NCBI GenBank assembly: GCA_032622095.1
Contig: CP136066.1
Span: forward strand, 62,214,609 to 62,278,608
Length of the DNA: 64,000 nucleotides
DNA from: Siphonodentalium dalli
Taxonomy: Eukaryota; Mollusca; Scaphopoda; Gadilida; Siphonodentaliidae
Reading direction: 5' to 3'
This document shows, piece by piece, positions 43,649 through 54,989 of the stretch. The translations under genes were made by a program, and so were the position numbers. The first letter of the stretch is position 1. The number at the start of each line of letters is the position of its first letter. The notes under the pieces are model-generated. The model saw only the letters and a list, made by a program, of their open reading frames with translations, was not told the origin of the DNA and made no database searches.

Positions 43649-44142
43649 TTTCTGATGAACCCGCACACGTTTGGTGATGTACATATGTAGAATTAATTAG
43701 GGGAGATTAGGTTTCTGATGAACCCGCACAGGTTTGTAGAATTAATTAGGGGAGATTAGGTTTCTGATGAACCCGCACAGGTTTGGCGATGTACATATGT
43801 AGAATTAATTAGGGGAGATTAGGTTTCTGATGAACCCGCACAGGTTTGGCGATGTACATATGTAGAATTAATTAGGGGAGATTAGGTTTCTGATGAACCC
43901 GCACAGGTTTGTAGAATTAATTAGGGGAGATTAGGTTTCTGATGAACCCGCACACGTACCCGTGGCGATGTACATATGTAGAATTAATTAGGGGAGATTA
44001 GGTTTCTGATGAACCCGCACACGTACCCGTGGCGATGTACATATGTAGAATTAATTAGGGGAGATTAGGTTTCTGATGAACCCGCACACGTACCCGTGGC
44101 GATGTACATATGTAGAATTAATTAGGGGAGATTAGGTTTCTG
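43649..44142 (+). repeat. Tandem array of 49-67-bp units
   Basis: Eight units start TTTCTGATGAACCCGCAC and end GGGGAGATTAGG, plus a ninth truncated start. Three length classes occur: about 63 bp, about 49 bp lacking the 14-bp GCGATGTACATATG segment, and about 67 bp with CACGTACCCGTGG. The last three full units are all of the long class and almost identical. Confidence 0.95.
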
Positions 44143-44158
44143 AAAAAAAACCTGCCGT

Positions 44159-45800
44159 GACCGTGGAGGGATGCATTATGGTACAAAATGGAAAATAATG
44201 ATATCACTGGAAAGATATATAGGGTTATAGTTAATATGTATACCGATATTAAATCTAAAGTTATTAACAATGGAGAGATATCCTACACATTTCCCTCTTT
44301 GATTGGTCTTAAACAGGGAGATAAGGTCTCACCGTTTTTGTCCTCCCTCTACATCAACGACCTTACAGATTTTCTATTAAATGCTGATATTAAAGGGATG
44401 GAAAACATATCGCGAGAGGCAGAAGAAAAAATTGATAATTATCGTAGACTATTTGTGTTATTTTATTCTGATGACACACTGATGACACGTTACTAAAAAG
44501 GATCTTCAGTACCAGCTTGATTGTTTTAGTGACTACTGTAGTTTGTGGAGACTGAGGGTTAATACAAATAAAACTAAAGTTATGTATTTTTCAAAAAGGG
44601 GATCTCCTAAACATTTTAAAATCATCTATGATGGTACAGAGCTAGAAAATGTCAGATCTTTTAATCATCTAGACATTAACCTCCATTGGTCCGGCAGTTT
44701 TACCGAGGCTAAACAACAGATAGTTAAAAAATCCACAATAGCTATGTATGACGTTCTAAAAATAGGAAGAGCGAATAAACTCTCGATTGATGCACAACTA
44801 CATTTATTTGATACGATAGTTCTACCATTACTTATCTACGGATCGGAAATATGGGGAGATGGGAATAATACTTTAGTAGAACGGCTCAACCTTATATTTT
44901 GTAAAATGTTATTAAATCTTAAAACTCCAACTCCTAATTATATGGTATACGGAGAATTAGGCAGATATCCAATACAAATTGATATACAAATTCGCATGTT
45001 TAAATTTTGGGCCAAGTTGGTGAATAAACAAGGAAGTACCCTCAGTATATATAGACTTATATGCACCCTACACGAAGAATCTTTCTTCGAGTCTTCCTGG
45101 ATTAAAAGTATCAAATGTACACTTGATAAGTGTGGGATGTCGTACATCTGGCTAAATCGAAATCACGAAATAGATATTAAAAAAAGAGAAACAGCCCTGG
45201 CCAGGAAGTTAAAAGACCAATATATCCAGGAATGGCATGCGTGTATAGACAGATCAACCAGAGTTGTACAAACTTCTGAAACGGGAATTTGACAAAGAAA
45301 GCTACATATCTAAGTGAGATAATTCGTGTGTAATAACTCTAATCCGATTTAGAACAAGTAATCACCCTTTGCCTATTGAAACCGGTCGGTGGAATGGCAC
45401 AGCTAGAAATAACCGAATTATTTTATTGTGCCAACATGACCGTTTAGGAGAAGAATATCATTATATATTCCAGTGCCCATATTTTGACGAAGAAAGAGAT
45501 AGGCTGATACATCGATCATATCGACGATGCCCGAGCTTGTCTAAACTCAGAATTTTACTTTCAAATACTAAAATGTCAATTAACAGGAAATTAAGTAGAT
45601 TCGTACAATATGTATGTAAAGAACTCTGAATTATATCCGCATAGCTAACTCATGTTATTTTCGTGTCTAATTTTATATATTAATTTGTATGTTGTTCCTT
45701 CTCACAGTGTTGACCGATATTGTAAAATGTATTGTTTTGTGTTTGGTTTCTCTGCGTCATTATCTGATGGCTGGAGGAAAATAAATCTATCTATATATCA
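44159..45800 (+). mobile_element. 5'-truncated LINE, lophotrochozoan-type
   Basis: Sequence directly after the tandem array enters a LINE reading frame, runs to its stop near 45629, then a 3' region of about 150 bp with AATAAA at 45780 and a short TCTATC-type tail. Target duplications were not found. Confidence 0.8.
44188..45629 (+). pseudogene. LINE reverse transcriptase and C-terminus, broken
   Basis: The first frame (44188-44496) has motif B GLKQGDKVSPFLSSLYINDL and motif C LFYSDDT. After a frameshift, 44543-45292 reads WRLRVNTNKTKVMYFSK, SFNHLDINLHWSGSFTEAKQ, YGSEIWGDGNN and NYMVYGELGRYPIQ, the thumb and downstream region. A third frame (45369-45629) reads LPIETGRWNG and YHYIFQCPYFDEERDRL, the C-terminal module. 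Fingers, motif A and endonuclease are absent by truncation. The arrangement is one I associate with molluscan and annelid LINEs. Confidence 0.85.
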
Positions 45801-45860
45801 ATCTACCACCAATGTTGAAATTAGCAAACTGCATGCGTCACGTAAAAAGTCGGTGCGTTA

Positions 45861-45924
45861 TTATGCCCTCTATGTGTGTTATTATGCCCTCTATGTGTGT
45901 TATTACGCCCTCTATGTGTGTTTT
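45861..45924 (+). repeat. 21-bp tandem repeat, three units
   Basis: Units of TTATTATGCCCTCTATGTGTG (20 to 21 bases), the third with one change. Confidence 0.9.
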
Positions 45925-46732
45925 CTGTGAAATTGTTTTTTACTTGTCAATGGAGCTATGGGCCAATGGGTGAAATATTATTAAAAAGGTACTTGGATAT
46001 TTTCGTACTCGAACCATATGATTAGAAATGTACTTGGTTATTTTCGTACTCCGTACTCGTTTCTAATGCAGAGGGAGTATCAGTAATTCTGTCGCGATGT
46101 ATATTCACGCATCGCTTTGCGGTTGTTTCGGCGGGCGTCTCGACATGCTAAAAAGTGCGCACCGAGTAACTGGAACGGGAATTCGCACGTTGTTGTGTTT
46201 CTATTGTTCGTTAACCTGCTTTGTTGCATTGTTATTTGAACATTTTTCATTTCTTTTTACGTGACATCTACTATTATATTGCATGGGGAATTAAGGATGC
46301 TACAAGAAATTTAATTCGCACATGAACCCTTCGAGCTGTTTGTTTATATCTGCGTTTAACATGTTATTTAACATCGCTTAGTGAACTTTTTCATTTAGAT
46401 ATACGCGACAAATATCGGCATGTTATATTCCAAATGCATTGGGATGGCAATTGTTAACCACTTCCCACCTTACTCCTCCATGCTGTTCGTAAATATTGAT
46501 GTTTAGTGGACCTTAGTCTTGGTCTCTAAACTTTTTTTCATTTCTTTGTATGCAGAATATATCTTAGCTATGAATAGAAGTGTTATTAAGAAAAGTTCCA
46601 ACACTAACACTTCACATTGGTTGTTTGACATACAATGTGGTGTTATTCTAAACTTCATTTACTACATGTATACGGAGCATATATCAGAATGCTATATGAA
46701 TTTAAGAATGTTCAGAAAATTACCACCCTTCT
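45925..46732. other. No recognised feature
   Basis: Contains two close copies of ATTTTCGTACTC (about 46000 and 46040); otherwise nothing recognised. Confidence 0.45.
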
Positions 46733-47225
46733 GGGACCATAGTTTAATTGATCCTCGTGGGGAGGGGGCATATTTGAATTAGTCCCCATTGGACCATATT
46801 TTAATTTAGCCTAATAGGACTATATTTTATATAACCCAGATGGGACCGTAGTTTAATCAACATCGATGACACCATATTTTAATTTTAATCAATCCTCATA
46901 ATGGGACCATATTTTAACTTTAATTAACTCGCATGTTACCATATTTTAATTGACCTTCATGGGACCATATTTCAATTACCCCCATGGGTCCATATTTTTA
47001 TTAACCCTCGTGGGACCATACTTTGATTAACCCTGATCAGTTATGGGACCATATTTTAATTAACAATCAAGGTACAATTTTAATTAACCGTCATGGAATC
47101 ATATTTATTTTTGTCCCTCATTGGACCATATTTTAATTAACCCTCTCTGGATGTGACCATATTTGAATTACCCTCATGTAACCATACATGTATTTGAATT
47201 AACCCTCACGAGAGGCCATATTTTC
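46733..47225 (+). repeat. Degenerate 25-35-bp minisatellite
   Basis: About 17 diverged units built on GGGACCATATTTTAATTAAC followed by CCTCAT. Spacing varies, so the array is old. Confidence 0.85.
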
Positions 47226-47290
47226 AAAGTTGATATTACGCCCTCTTAGGTGTATATTGGCAAGTATATCCGACCCTGTCGTAGGAGGTG

Positions 47291-47600
47291 ATGGACTAAA
47301 TGTGATTAGAAACGCACTCTGTGTTTGCGCACTTTAACCATGTAACGAAGATCGCCAATTTATGGGCCTGATTATTATTCTGCGTGCTATTTCATACACT
47401 ATTCAGACCACTATTTCAAATGAAATTAGAACAGGTATTTGCGTACTTGTATGGACTAATGTGATTAGAAACATACTCAGTATTTGCGTATTTGAACCAT
47501 GTAACGAAGATCGATAGCTTTTGGCCTGAATATTAATCTGCATGTTATTTCATGCGCTATTCATAGCCTCTATTTTTCAATAGAAATTAAAACAAATAAC
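47291..47600 (+). repeat. 160-bp direct duplication
   Basis: Units 47291-47450 and 47451-47600 both carry ATGGACTAA...TGATTAGAAAC, AACCATGTAACGAAGATCG and TGCTATTTCAT-like segments, with moderate divergence. Confidence 0.8.
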
Positions 47601-47984
47601 AAAGAAAAGATACATGCCAACCGAAAACAATTCAAAATATCGTATAACAGAACCGAGAAACATAATAACGTGTCAATCATCAAGGCGTTCGTCACTTTTT
47701 TGGCAATGGTGTGGTTATTGGTGTAGCAATGCAATGTCCGTTGCATGTTTGGCGATGCACATTTCAACCAATTGGAACGTATGCGCCCTTTGTGAACATA
47801 TATTATACGTCACGTATGGTGTTTAAATATTTGAAATTAAACTTTAGTTTCGTACGTCCGATTTTTAAAATGTTTTTATATCCCTTCTCAACAAGTGCAC
47901 AGTATACACACATACAAAAATATCACATATTATCAATTACATAGCCGTTACCTATATACAGCTTTTTCACAATCACTACATCAA

Positions 47985-48062
47985 AGCTGCAATATATTTT
48001 ATATATGCCTAATAATATGACCTTGAGGGCGTTACCATTTCTGACTATGGTTTTCTTGTTTC
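47985..48062 (+). repeat. Dispersed repeat K, copy 3
   Basis: Matches 3933-4012, including CGTTACCATTTCTGACTATG. Confidence 0.8.
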
Positions 48063-48099
48063 TCTCTTGCGACTACTAGCTACCACGGGGATCTCGGAG

Positions 48100-49005
48100 C
48101 TTATCACACGTTGCCTGTAAAGAAATTCGGAAGTCCTCAACAATATTTTATGTGGGAAAACGGGGCTTTCTATCATGCAGCGGTATATTGATATCGGTCG
48201 GAATTTCCGGTGCCGTAACTGAAATATCATATCCGAACTCACGATAGGCAACAACCAATTTAACCCTTTACCCAACAAACCGGCCAAAACCGGCCAAATA
48301 AAGCTTCAACAGCCTAAAATATCTTCGGTCTGTCTCAATAGAAAATACAAATATGGATATCATTGGAACCGGCTCCTTGACCACATTGTGATAGTTACAG
48401 TTATGCCCTGTGCCAATGCATTCTCTTATATATGCGAGTCGACCATAGGTCGCCTCGCATATATAAGAGAATGCATCAATGGCCTAAAAAAATAATCTTT
48501 TTTTAACACTTTTTACCATTTTTTCTTACATTCTTTAACAATTTTATAATTTTTAATGTGTTAAGCCAATGCATTCTCTTATATATGCGAGGCGACCTAT
48601 GGTCGACTCGCATATATAAGAGAATGCATTGGCACATGGCCCTTCTGTTGGTTCTATGAGATATAACTCGTAGTGTTTAGTTGATCAATGTCGTGTCAGA
48701 TAATCGAATTTACTCCGAAACTCTGTAAATACCAGCACATGTCTGCAAAATGAAGTTATTTGACACCCGCAAGCGAGTGTTTGCACGGCTAATTGGAGGT
48801 TTAAAGCGCCATTATTCTCGGCAATTTCGTTAGCACCGCCGAGATGTGAACGTAGTGTTATATAAATTGTCAGGTTGATACTTTGCCCTCTCTACTTTAA
48901 TTTCGTGAGCACACTCTGGAATACGGCTGTAGGATATTTTTGTCATTCGAAACGCTTACGGAACAAAGAGAAATAATCCGATCAGTGTTTCGCTAAACAG
49001 TGATT
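48100..49005 (+). repeat. Dispersed repeat G, copy interrupted by a MITE
   Basis: Left part 48100-48259 and right part about 48655-49005 are collinear with 40330-40860. The piggyBac-like MITE sits between them at a TTAA. Confidence 0.85.
48264..48650 (+). mobile_element. piggyBac-like MITE, 3'-truncated copy
   Basis: TTAA (48260-48263) then CCCTTTACCCAACA, collinear with 4507-4898 including both palindromic modules. The right end stops at CTTCTGTTGG and lacks the rest of the inverted repeat and the second TTAA, so a deletion has removed the 3' edge and some of the host repeat. Confidence 0.88.
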
Positions 49006-49076
49006 AAATTACCCCCCTTGCTTTAAATGGCCTTGCTCTGGATCATGCATGTATATTCAATTACAGCGGCTTTAGT

Positions 49077-49542
49077 GTTATAACCAAGCCTGGATTTAGT
49101 GTACCTATCATTTGCAGAATGAGGACCCAAGAGGGTTAATTTAGTGACGCTATCCCGCATATATTTGCGGGATAGCATCACTAAATTCACCCTCTGGGGA
49201 CCTCATTCTGCTCAGGCCTAATATTCTGTGGAAATTTTCTTTATTATCAAATTTATATAGAAACTTCTTCGCATAGATTCTATTTATTGTTTAGTTTAGT
49301 TTCTCTATATCCCCAAATTCGCAGACGACACATTGCACAATCGAGGTTCCCCATGGGTGTACATCACAATATTCACCATTTTTGAAACATCAATCTGAGT
49401 CTATGAGGCCATGCAGAATGAGGTCACCAGAGGGCGCATTTAGTGGTGCTAGTCCGCTATGAGGGATAGCGTCACTAAATTCACCCTCTGGGGACCTCTT
49501 TCTACAAATGACAGGCACACTATACTCAGGCGTGGTTATAAC
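49077..49542. mobile_element. Family D MITE, complete copy (466 bp)
   Basis: Inverted ends GTTATAACCAAGCCTGG and its counterpart ending GGTTATAAC are followed by GCAGAATGAGG-type arms. Each end carries a nested palindrome of about 100 bp (the left centred near 49165, the right near 49460), and a core of about 200 bp lies between. This copy defines the family boundaries for the partial copies at 7441, 15745, 59040 and 60478. Confidence 0.8.
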
Positions 49543-49702
49543 TCTTTTAACAAGTGATTCGCGCTGATGTATTCCACCCACGTATATTTTTCAATAATAT
49601 GAAGAATCATGCAAATGCTATAATCACATTTTCTGCTGTTAACATTACTCTGAATAGGCTCCCCTTACTCGATTACTCCTTCCTTTCACTTATGTTATGA
49701 CA

Positions 49703-49875
49703 TTTTAATATACCAATATGCAACGGATTATTGATAAAATCAGGAAATATATAAACGGTAATCTAATAAAGACAAGATGACTTCGAGCAACGTAAAGCTT
49801 TGCAAGATTTATATATTATTCCTTCTCACGTCATTGGAGATTTAGCACGCAGAGTTATTAGGCGGGCCAACCGAT
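49703..49875 (+). repeat. Dispersed repeat H, copy 1
   Basis: Collinear with 56791-56955: ATGCAACGGATTATTG, then GGAAATATATAAACGGTAAT in this copy (GGAAAGATATAAAGCGTAAT in the other), then a GTTATTAGG-like end. Confidence 0.7.
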
Positions 49876-50004
49876 GTATAACAATACAGTCACTTACTGT
49901 AGAATGTGATAACAAACGGTATGATTTTAATAGAACGTCACGTAAATGCTCCGGAGGATGGCGTTAACATTATACAGCAGATACAGTACCAACCAGAACA
50001 AGTG

Positions 50005-50142
50005 GTATATTAAGAGCACTACTTTCGCGCCCAATATCGCGGCAATATCGAAGACTCGACGCTTTTAAGCGCACCGCTTGTGACATTCCGCGTTTTATAT
50101 CGCGATATCTCACGCTAAGTATTGCGATATCCCTTAATATAC
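50005..50142. mobile_element. Palindromic MITE-like sequence, 138 bp
   Basis: Ends GTATATTAAG and CTTAATATAC. Inner ATATCGCGGCAATATCG and CGCGATATCTC stretches pair imperfectly. Family not assigned. Confidence 0.6.
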
Positions 50143-50382
50143 TACATGATCTGGTTGTAACATATAGTATATAATTTATACGACATGGACATTATTTTAC
50201 TATTTTTGGCAATGGTTTAGATTATTTGACAATGGCAAACGATGATTTTATGAGGCAGTTAAGTAGACGCCATTTTGATGAGATTATTGTCACTGTGCTG
50301 GTATATGTAGCACGACCGTGTGCTCCTTTGCTGATTATACTGGGAATTAGCGACTTAAGTGCATGTTATTTGTCTCATATAA

Positions 50383-51146
50383 AGGTCAATCCACACCGGA
50401 AGCGAGCGCGCGATTATAACGGCCGTTTTCTGTCATTCGTAGAAGTTCAATGAGCGCGATTTTTATATTCACACACAAGCGACCGAATCGCTGACCACGA
50501 GGCGACCACAGCAGTGAATTTATGCTTCGTCGATGTTTCGCTTTTGTTCAAAACCAGCTGGATAATTGGGTCGCTGTCAAATAGGATATATATACGCGCG
50601 TATTCCTTCTATTTGAAGGCGACACATTCATTCGCCGTCGCGACAACAAAGGTGGTGGAGGACTTTAGTGACATGCTGATATCTGAAGTGCCAGGATAAA
50701 TGAGAAGAGAAAAAGCCTAGCAAGAACTCGACGTAATAACAGGATCGTCTGATTAATTTTGGGTCCCAATCCATTCCAAGATCGTGAAGTCGTTTGCCCA
50801 CAATTCACACCCCCCGATAAAAAAACCTCATAGAATGAAAATCAATTAAACGCAATTGCTATATTGCTATGAGAATTTAGGAAGCCCGTGCACCATTCCA
50901 CTTGACTATATTTGACAATTAAATGAGTTTGAAAAACTCTTACATGTACATGTTTAGCAAATTCTGAATAAAATGTCCATATACATTGCATTTGTGACCA
51001 GTCTGTAAATGGTGCACTTAAAACGATCATCTACCCAACCCATCGCGCACGACTAAGCGATCCAGTCGCTTCCGGTGTGAATATAAATACGGACGACAGA
51101 AAACGGCCGTAAAAATCGCGCGCTCGCGCCCGGTGTCGATTGACCA
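50383..51146 (-). mobile_element. Family W, copy 2
   Basis: Reverse-oriented relative of 6072-6745, sharing the GCGCGC-rich ends, GGCCGTTTTCTGTC, TTAAACGCAATTGCTATATT and GGAAGCCCGTGCACCATTCC. Inverted ends of at least 55 bp are better preserved here than in copy 1. Confidence 0.78.
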
Positions 51147-51373
51147 TTAGAGTCACACGACTAAACGCACCGCTACAATACAACTTTATTATGAAGTTAT
51201 GTTAATGCCACCATCGTGATGTTTTCATTGCACTTTTGTACTACAAATTTAACTGGATATCAGGTGAGTGTACTTGTATATGCCGGACGAAGCAGCGAAC
51301 AACGTTAACATGCCATATGCAAAATCCATTATTTTTTTGCCTTTGGTTTTTGTTTAATTTAAGAAATGAATAA

Positions 51374-51479
51374 AGTGGGTGTGTTTTATTGGGGGATACG
51401 GCGCTGTCGTCATTGGGGCACATTGTAAATGTTCCCCCAACGATCACGGCGCCGTATGCCCCAAATAAAACACACACTA
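51374..51479. repeat. Imperfect 106-bp palindrome
   Basis: Arms of about 50 bp: AGTGGGTGTGTTTTATTGGG against its complement ending ATAAAACACACACT, with GGCGC-containing middles. It may be a small MITE. Confidence 0.8.
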
Positions 51480-53544
51480 CATTAATTTATTATATTTATA
51501 TAGCTTTTTGATGATATATTCCCATAAAACATCTGTCTGTATTCTTACTTATATTTAGGAAATCTGCCGATAATTTGAGAACAGCCCACGCAGCACATTA
51601 CGTCAGCACAATATAAGATCTCCAAATTCTTATCTACGGTAACGTGATAGATATAAACTAGGCTTCAAATTCCATGTGGGAAATTTGGATACTTCCATAT
51701 ATCACGTTTTCCAATATCTCATGTAATATATTACATTCTTATCGCTTTCTTCCTTTATCCCATTCTGTCCCACCCTCCCTCTCTCTCTGTCGGTCGCTCT
51801 CTCATTCGCTGACTACTTATCCGTAAATGAACCATCGCTTTGGTTTATCATAGTAGACAGCAAGCAGTTGAAAAGAAATAAATTCTCACTTTTAGTTTGC
51901 AGTTTATGTTTCCTTCAGCTTATACTAGCATTTCTTCTGGTGTATTTATTAAAAAAGCATAACTATCACCAGGAGGTTCAGCTGTATAGCCGAAATAAAG
52001 GCTAGCAGCCTAACGGTTTAAAATTGGGCAATGCAGTGGACATATATATAGTCTCTTGGTCGTATCATGAAACTATCGGTTGTTTTGGTAAAGGAAAGAC
52101 CGCCGTTTTTATTAATTTCACTATGTTGGGTTTGAGTAAAATGCATTCCTAATTTGAACACCTGAATGTGACAAAGGCGAATATTTTCTATTGTGCCATA
52201 ATGATCACGTACAGAATCGGTGATTGGTTTATCATGACACGTGTACCGAGTCGTAATACAATAAGTTTGGTGTATTATAATGGCACACGTGACAAGTCAT
52301 GATTGCAAAATTCCGGGTGGTTTATTATCACCCCCATGTACGTGGTATCGCCAAACCCGAGGGTATCACAAAACCCGAGAATTGCGGTTTTGATAAATGA
52401 ACATATCTTCCCTCAGATGAAGCTATATATCTCCCAGTTACATGGTGATATCGACTATTTCAAAACACAATTTCGCAAAGCGGAATGTTCCCGCAATGGG
52501 AAAGCGACCATAGCTTAATTGCTCTCACCCAGATAAATTAATAGAAATTCCGACTCATTTCCGATTTTATCATAAAGAGTAGACACTTTTTGACGTTAGG
52601 TAGTTCGTTCGAAACATAATTATCAGTCATAGATGGTGGATAATGCGTGTATCAATAGAAAAATATATGTTTAATTAACCATAAAATTGTCTGGCCTGCA
52701 GAGCTGTTCGCAAAAATATTATATGCGTCCAAGTGTGGGTACCCAGTATAATTTCGGGTATCAACGCCGCAGATCGATCCTGCGATGATATGTCGCCAAA
52801 CCAGAGCTGGATGTCAAAGATGTGAATGACATGCTTCACATTTTGACCGTTTCTGCTTGAAATTATCCCAATAATTATTCGGACAGGCCGGCGCATGGAT
52901 CATCTTTAGGGTGGAGGTGCATGTGCAAGGGTGAACACGTTTATGTTTGTTTGTGTTTTATGTTCTAAAGTCATATTAATATTATAGGCTGTTCTGTGTT
53001 ATTCTACATTATAGGCCCGGAACTGTACATAGAATGGAAACATTAATTCAGTGTAAATCATGAGTTAGCAGGGACGTGGCTAGATCGTCCCTCTGTATCT
53101 CTGTAGTAGGCTAAGTTCATGGTAAGATCTACGCGTCTTAGTAGGCTGTGTTCCTGATATGATCGACTCGTCTACATAACCTGTTCGTTGCTGTGACGTC
53201 CGTAACTATTACGGACGTAAAATTGCACGTCATGTGCTATATGGTCAGGACGTACATCAGCACACGAGCAGTAGGCCGTTATTCATAACTGGATCTCAGA
53301 TATTGGCTCATCGGAGTAACTGTACATCGAAGTTTCAAACAGTGTAATATGTTTCACGATTGTTGACGATAATAACCTTTCAACTAAGTCAGTGTTAGGG
53401 TTCTTGTGATATTTCCGTCATATTTGTCCACTGGAAGACGAATATAACGTCAACAGCCCAGCACACGACGTCATAACGTCATTTAACAGCAAAGAGGTGA
53501 AGTGTATGGTGGACTGTGTTAATTTTTATGTATTACGTGTTATG
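51480..53544. other. No recognised feature
   Basis: About 2 kb. Around 52200-52310 weak inverted similarity is seen (GTTTATCATGACACGTG against CACGTGACAAGTCATGA). A CT-rich patch lies near 51770-51800. No protein-like frame. Confidence 0.45.
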
Positions 53545-54150
53545 CTATATAGTGTCGCCACAAGTAAACCGTTCGCTCTAAAAAAAATGTAACTCCATGT
53601 TTCATTTTTTGGAGCATTTGGTTTTCGGTGGAATTTGCCAATTTGAACCCACCCGCACACGAGCTATCCGTTGCGCATGTTGTTTATTTAGTAGGGCGGT
53701 CACACTTTGGGAAGTTATGTACAGAATATCGGCGTACACGCACCTGCATTACGTCGCTCCTTCATTCGCCCGTTTGGCGGGAAAAATAATCTAGTGATAC
53801 AGCACTTAACTATACCTATTTACGTTATAAAGTCTCGCCACGAGTAAACCTTCGGCTTTAGTGCGATTTGAGCAGATACGACAAAGTTGCTCCTGGACAC
53901 ACATCCACCCATCAAAATATTTTTATCTCGATGTTTGATTTTTTGACAATTTCCCCCCCCCCCCCCCTTTGATTTTCGTTCGAATTTGCCAAAAGTCTGA
54001 ACCCACCCGAAGCTCTCTCGCTGTTGGGCGGGTTGCCTTTATAGCAGTGCGGTAAAACTTTGGTGTCGTACCTACATGATACCGGCGTACTTGCTCCTGC
54101 ATTAACCTTTCTCAATAATTAGCCCGTTTGATTTGGCGCTATAAATAGGT
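53545..54150 (+). repeat. Two diverged direct copies of about 270-320 bp
   Basis: Both copies (from about 53550 and 53830) read GTCGCCAC..GTAAACC, GATTTTCGTT/GGTTTTCGGT, GAATTTGCCAA, TGAACCCACCCG, CGGCGTAC and GCCCGTTTG in order. The second has a C-run of 14 at 53952-53966. Confidence 0.75.
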
Positions 54151-54611
54151 CATTTTATTGTCCCGGCCGTATATCGGTAAAGTGTACATTTCGGTCCGAT
54201 CACTCTCCCCATTCGGAATATGCAAAAAAAATATTATAGCGCTGGACATTTTTTTGCTAAATCTGACGTTTACATCCGCGCCGCCTTCCCGGGCCTGGTG
54301 TCAGCGTCTCCCGCGCTCCAGCACCCCCATTTTAGAGATATTTATTATTTTTGAACATTCAGGGGCCGGTAACTCGGTAAATTTTCGACCGATTTACAAA
54401 ATTTTCATAGCATCGTTATCGGGGTGAAATGTAGACCATGACATGTAAGTTTGGTCGCGATCGGAGAGAATGTATTTTTTGAACACCCCTCCCCCACTCT
54501 GCAGTCAATAATCGGACAACGTTCATTTTGTAGAACTGAAATGCGTTTAAGTTGCTCTACACCATAAAAAATTGTTGTCAGTTTTGACCTGACTGACAAA
54601 CTGCCATATTT

Positions 54612-54900
54612 TTTACTTACAGGTGGTGACGGTTGCTAGGGACACACCCAAAATATAAAAATGCACATATGACTGATATTATGGTTGCTTTAACAAACTA
54701 AACTACACCAAATATCACTTTTATGTTGAAAACAATGATAATAGCTGAAAACAGTACCATATAATTCTCACTTTTTGAGTGGTGTCTGTTGCCAGGGTCA
54801 TACCCGAAATTCCAAAAATGCACTGATATTATGATAGTTTTAACTAAACTCGTTTTTATGGTGTTAATGTGAGCCTAACCAGAATGTGCTACAGATTTAC
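54612..54900 (+). repeat. Tandem duplication of about 160 bp
   Basis: Two units, sharing GGTTGCTAGGGACACACCC / TGTTGCCAGGGTCATACCC and ACTGATATTATG, start near 54612 and 54780. Confidence 0.75.
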
Positions 54901-54989
54901 ATATGGGTACAATTATCCGTTATGCTCCACCAGTTCAGATATCGGGAATTCAAAGTGAGAGTTGAAAAGTCGTTGCTTATATTTTATAT

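Noticed and set aside
43649-44142. CRISPR array
   Set aside because: Units are contiguous tandem repeats without unique spacers, and the DNA is eukaryotic.
54158-54427. 89-codon frame
   Set aside because: No recognisable domain, and it lies beside decayed direct repeats.
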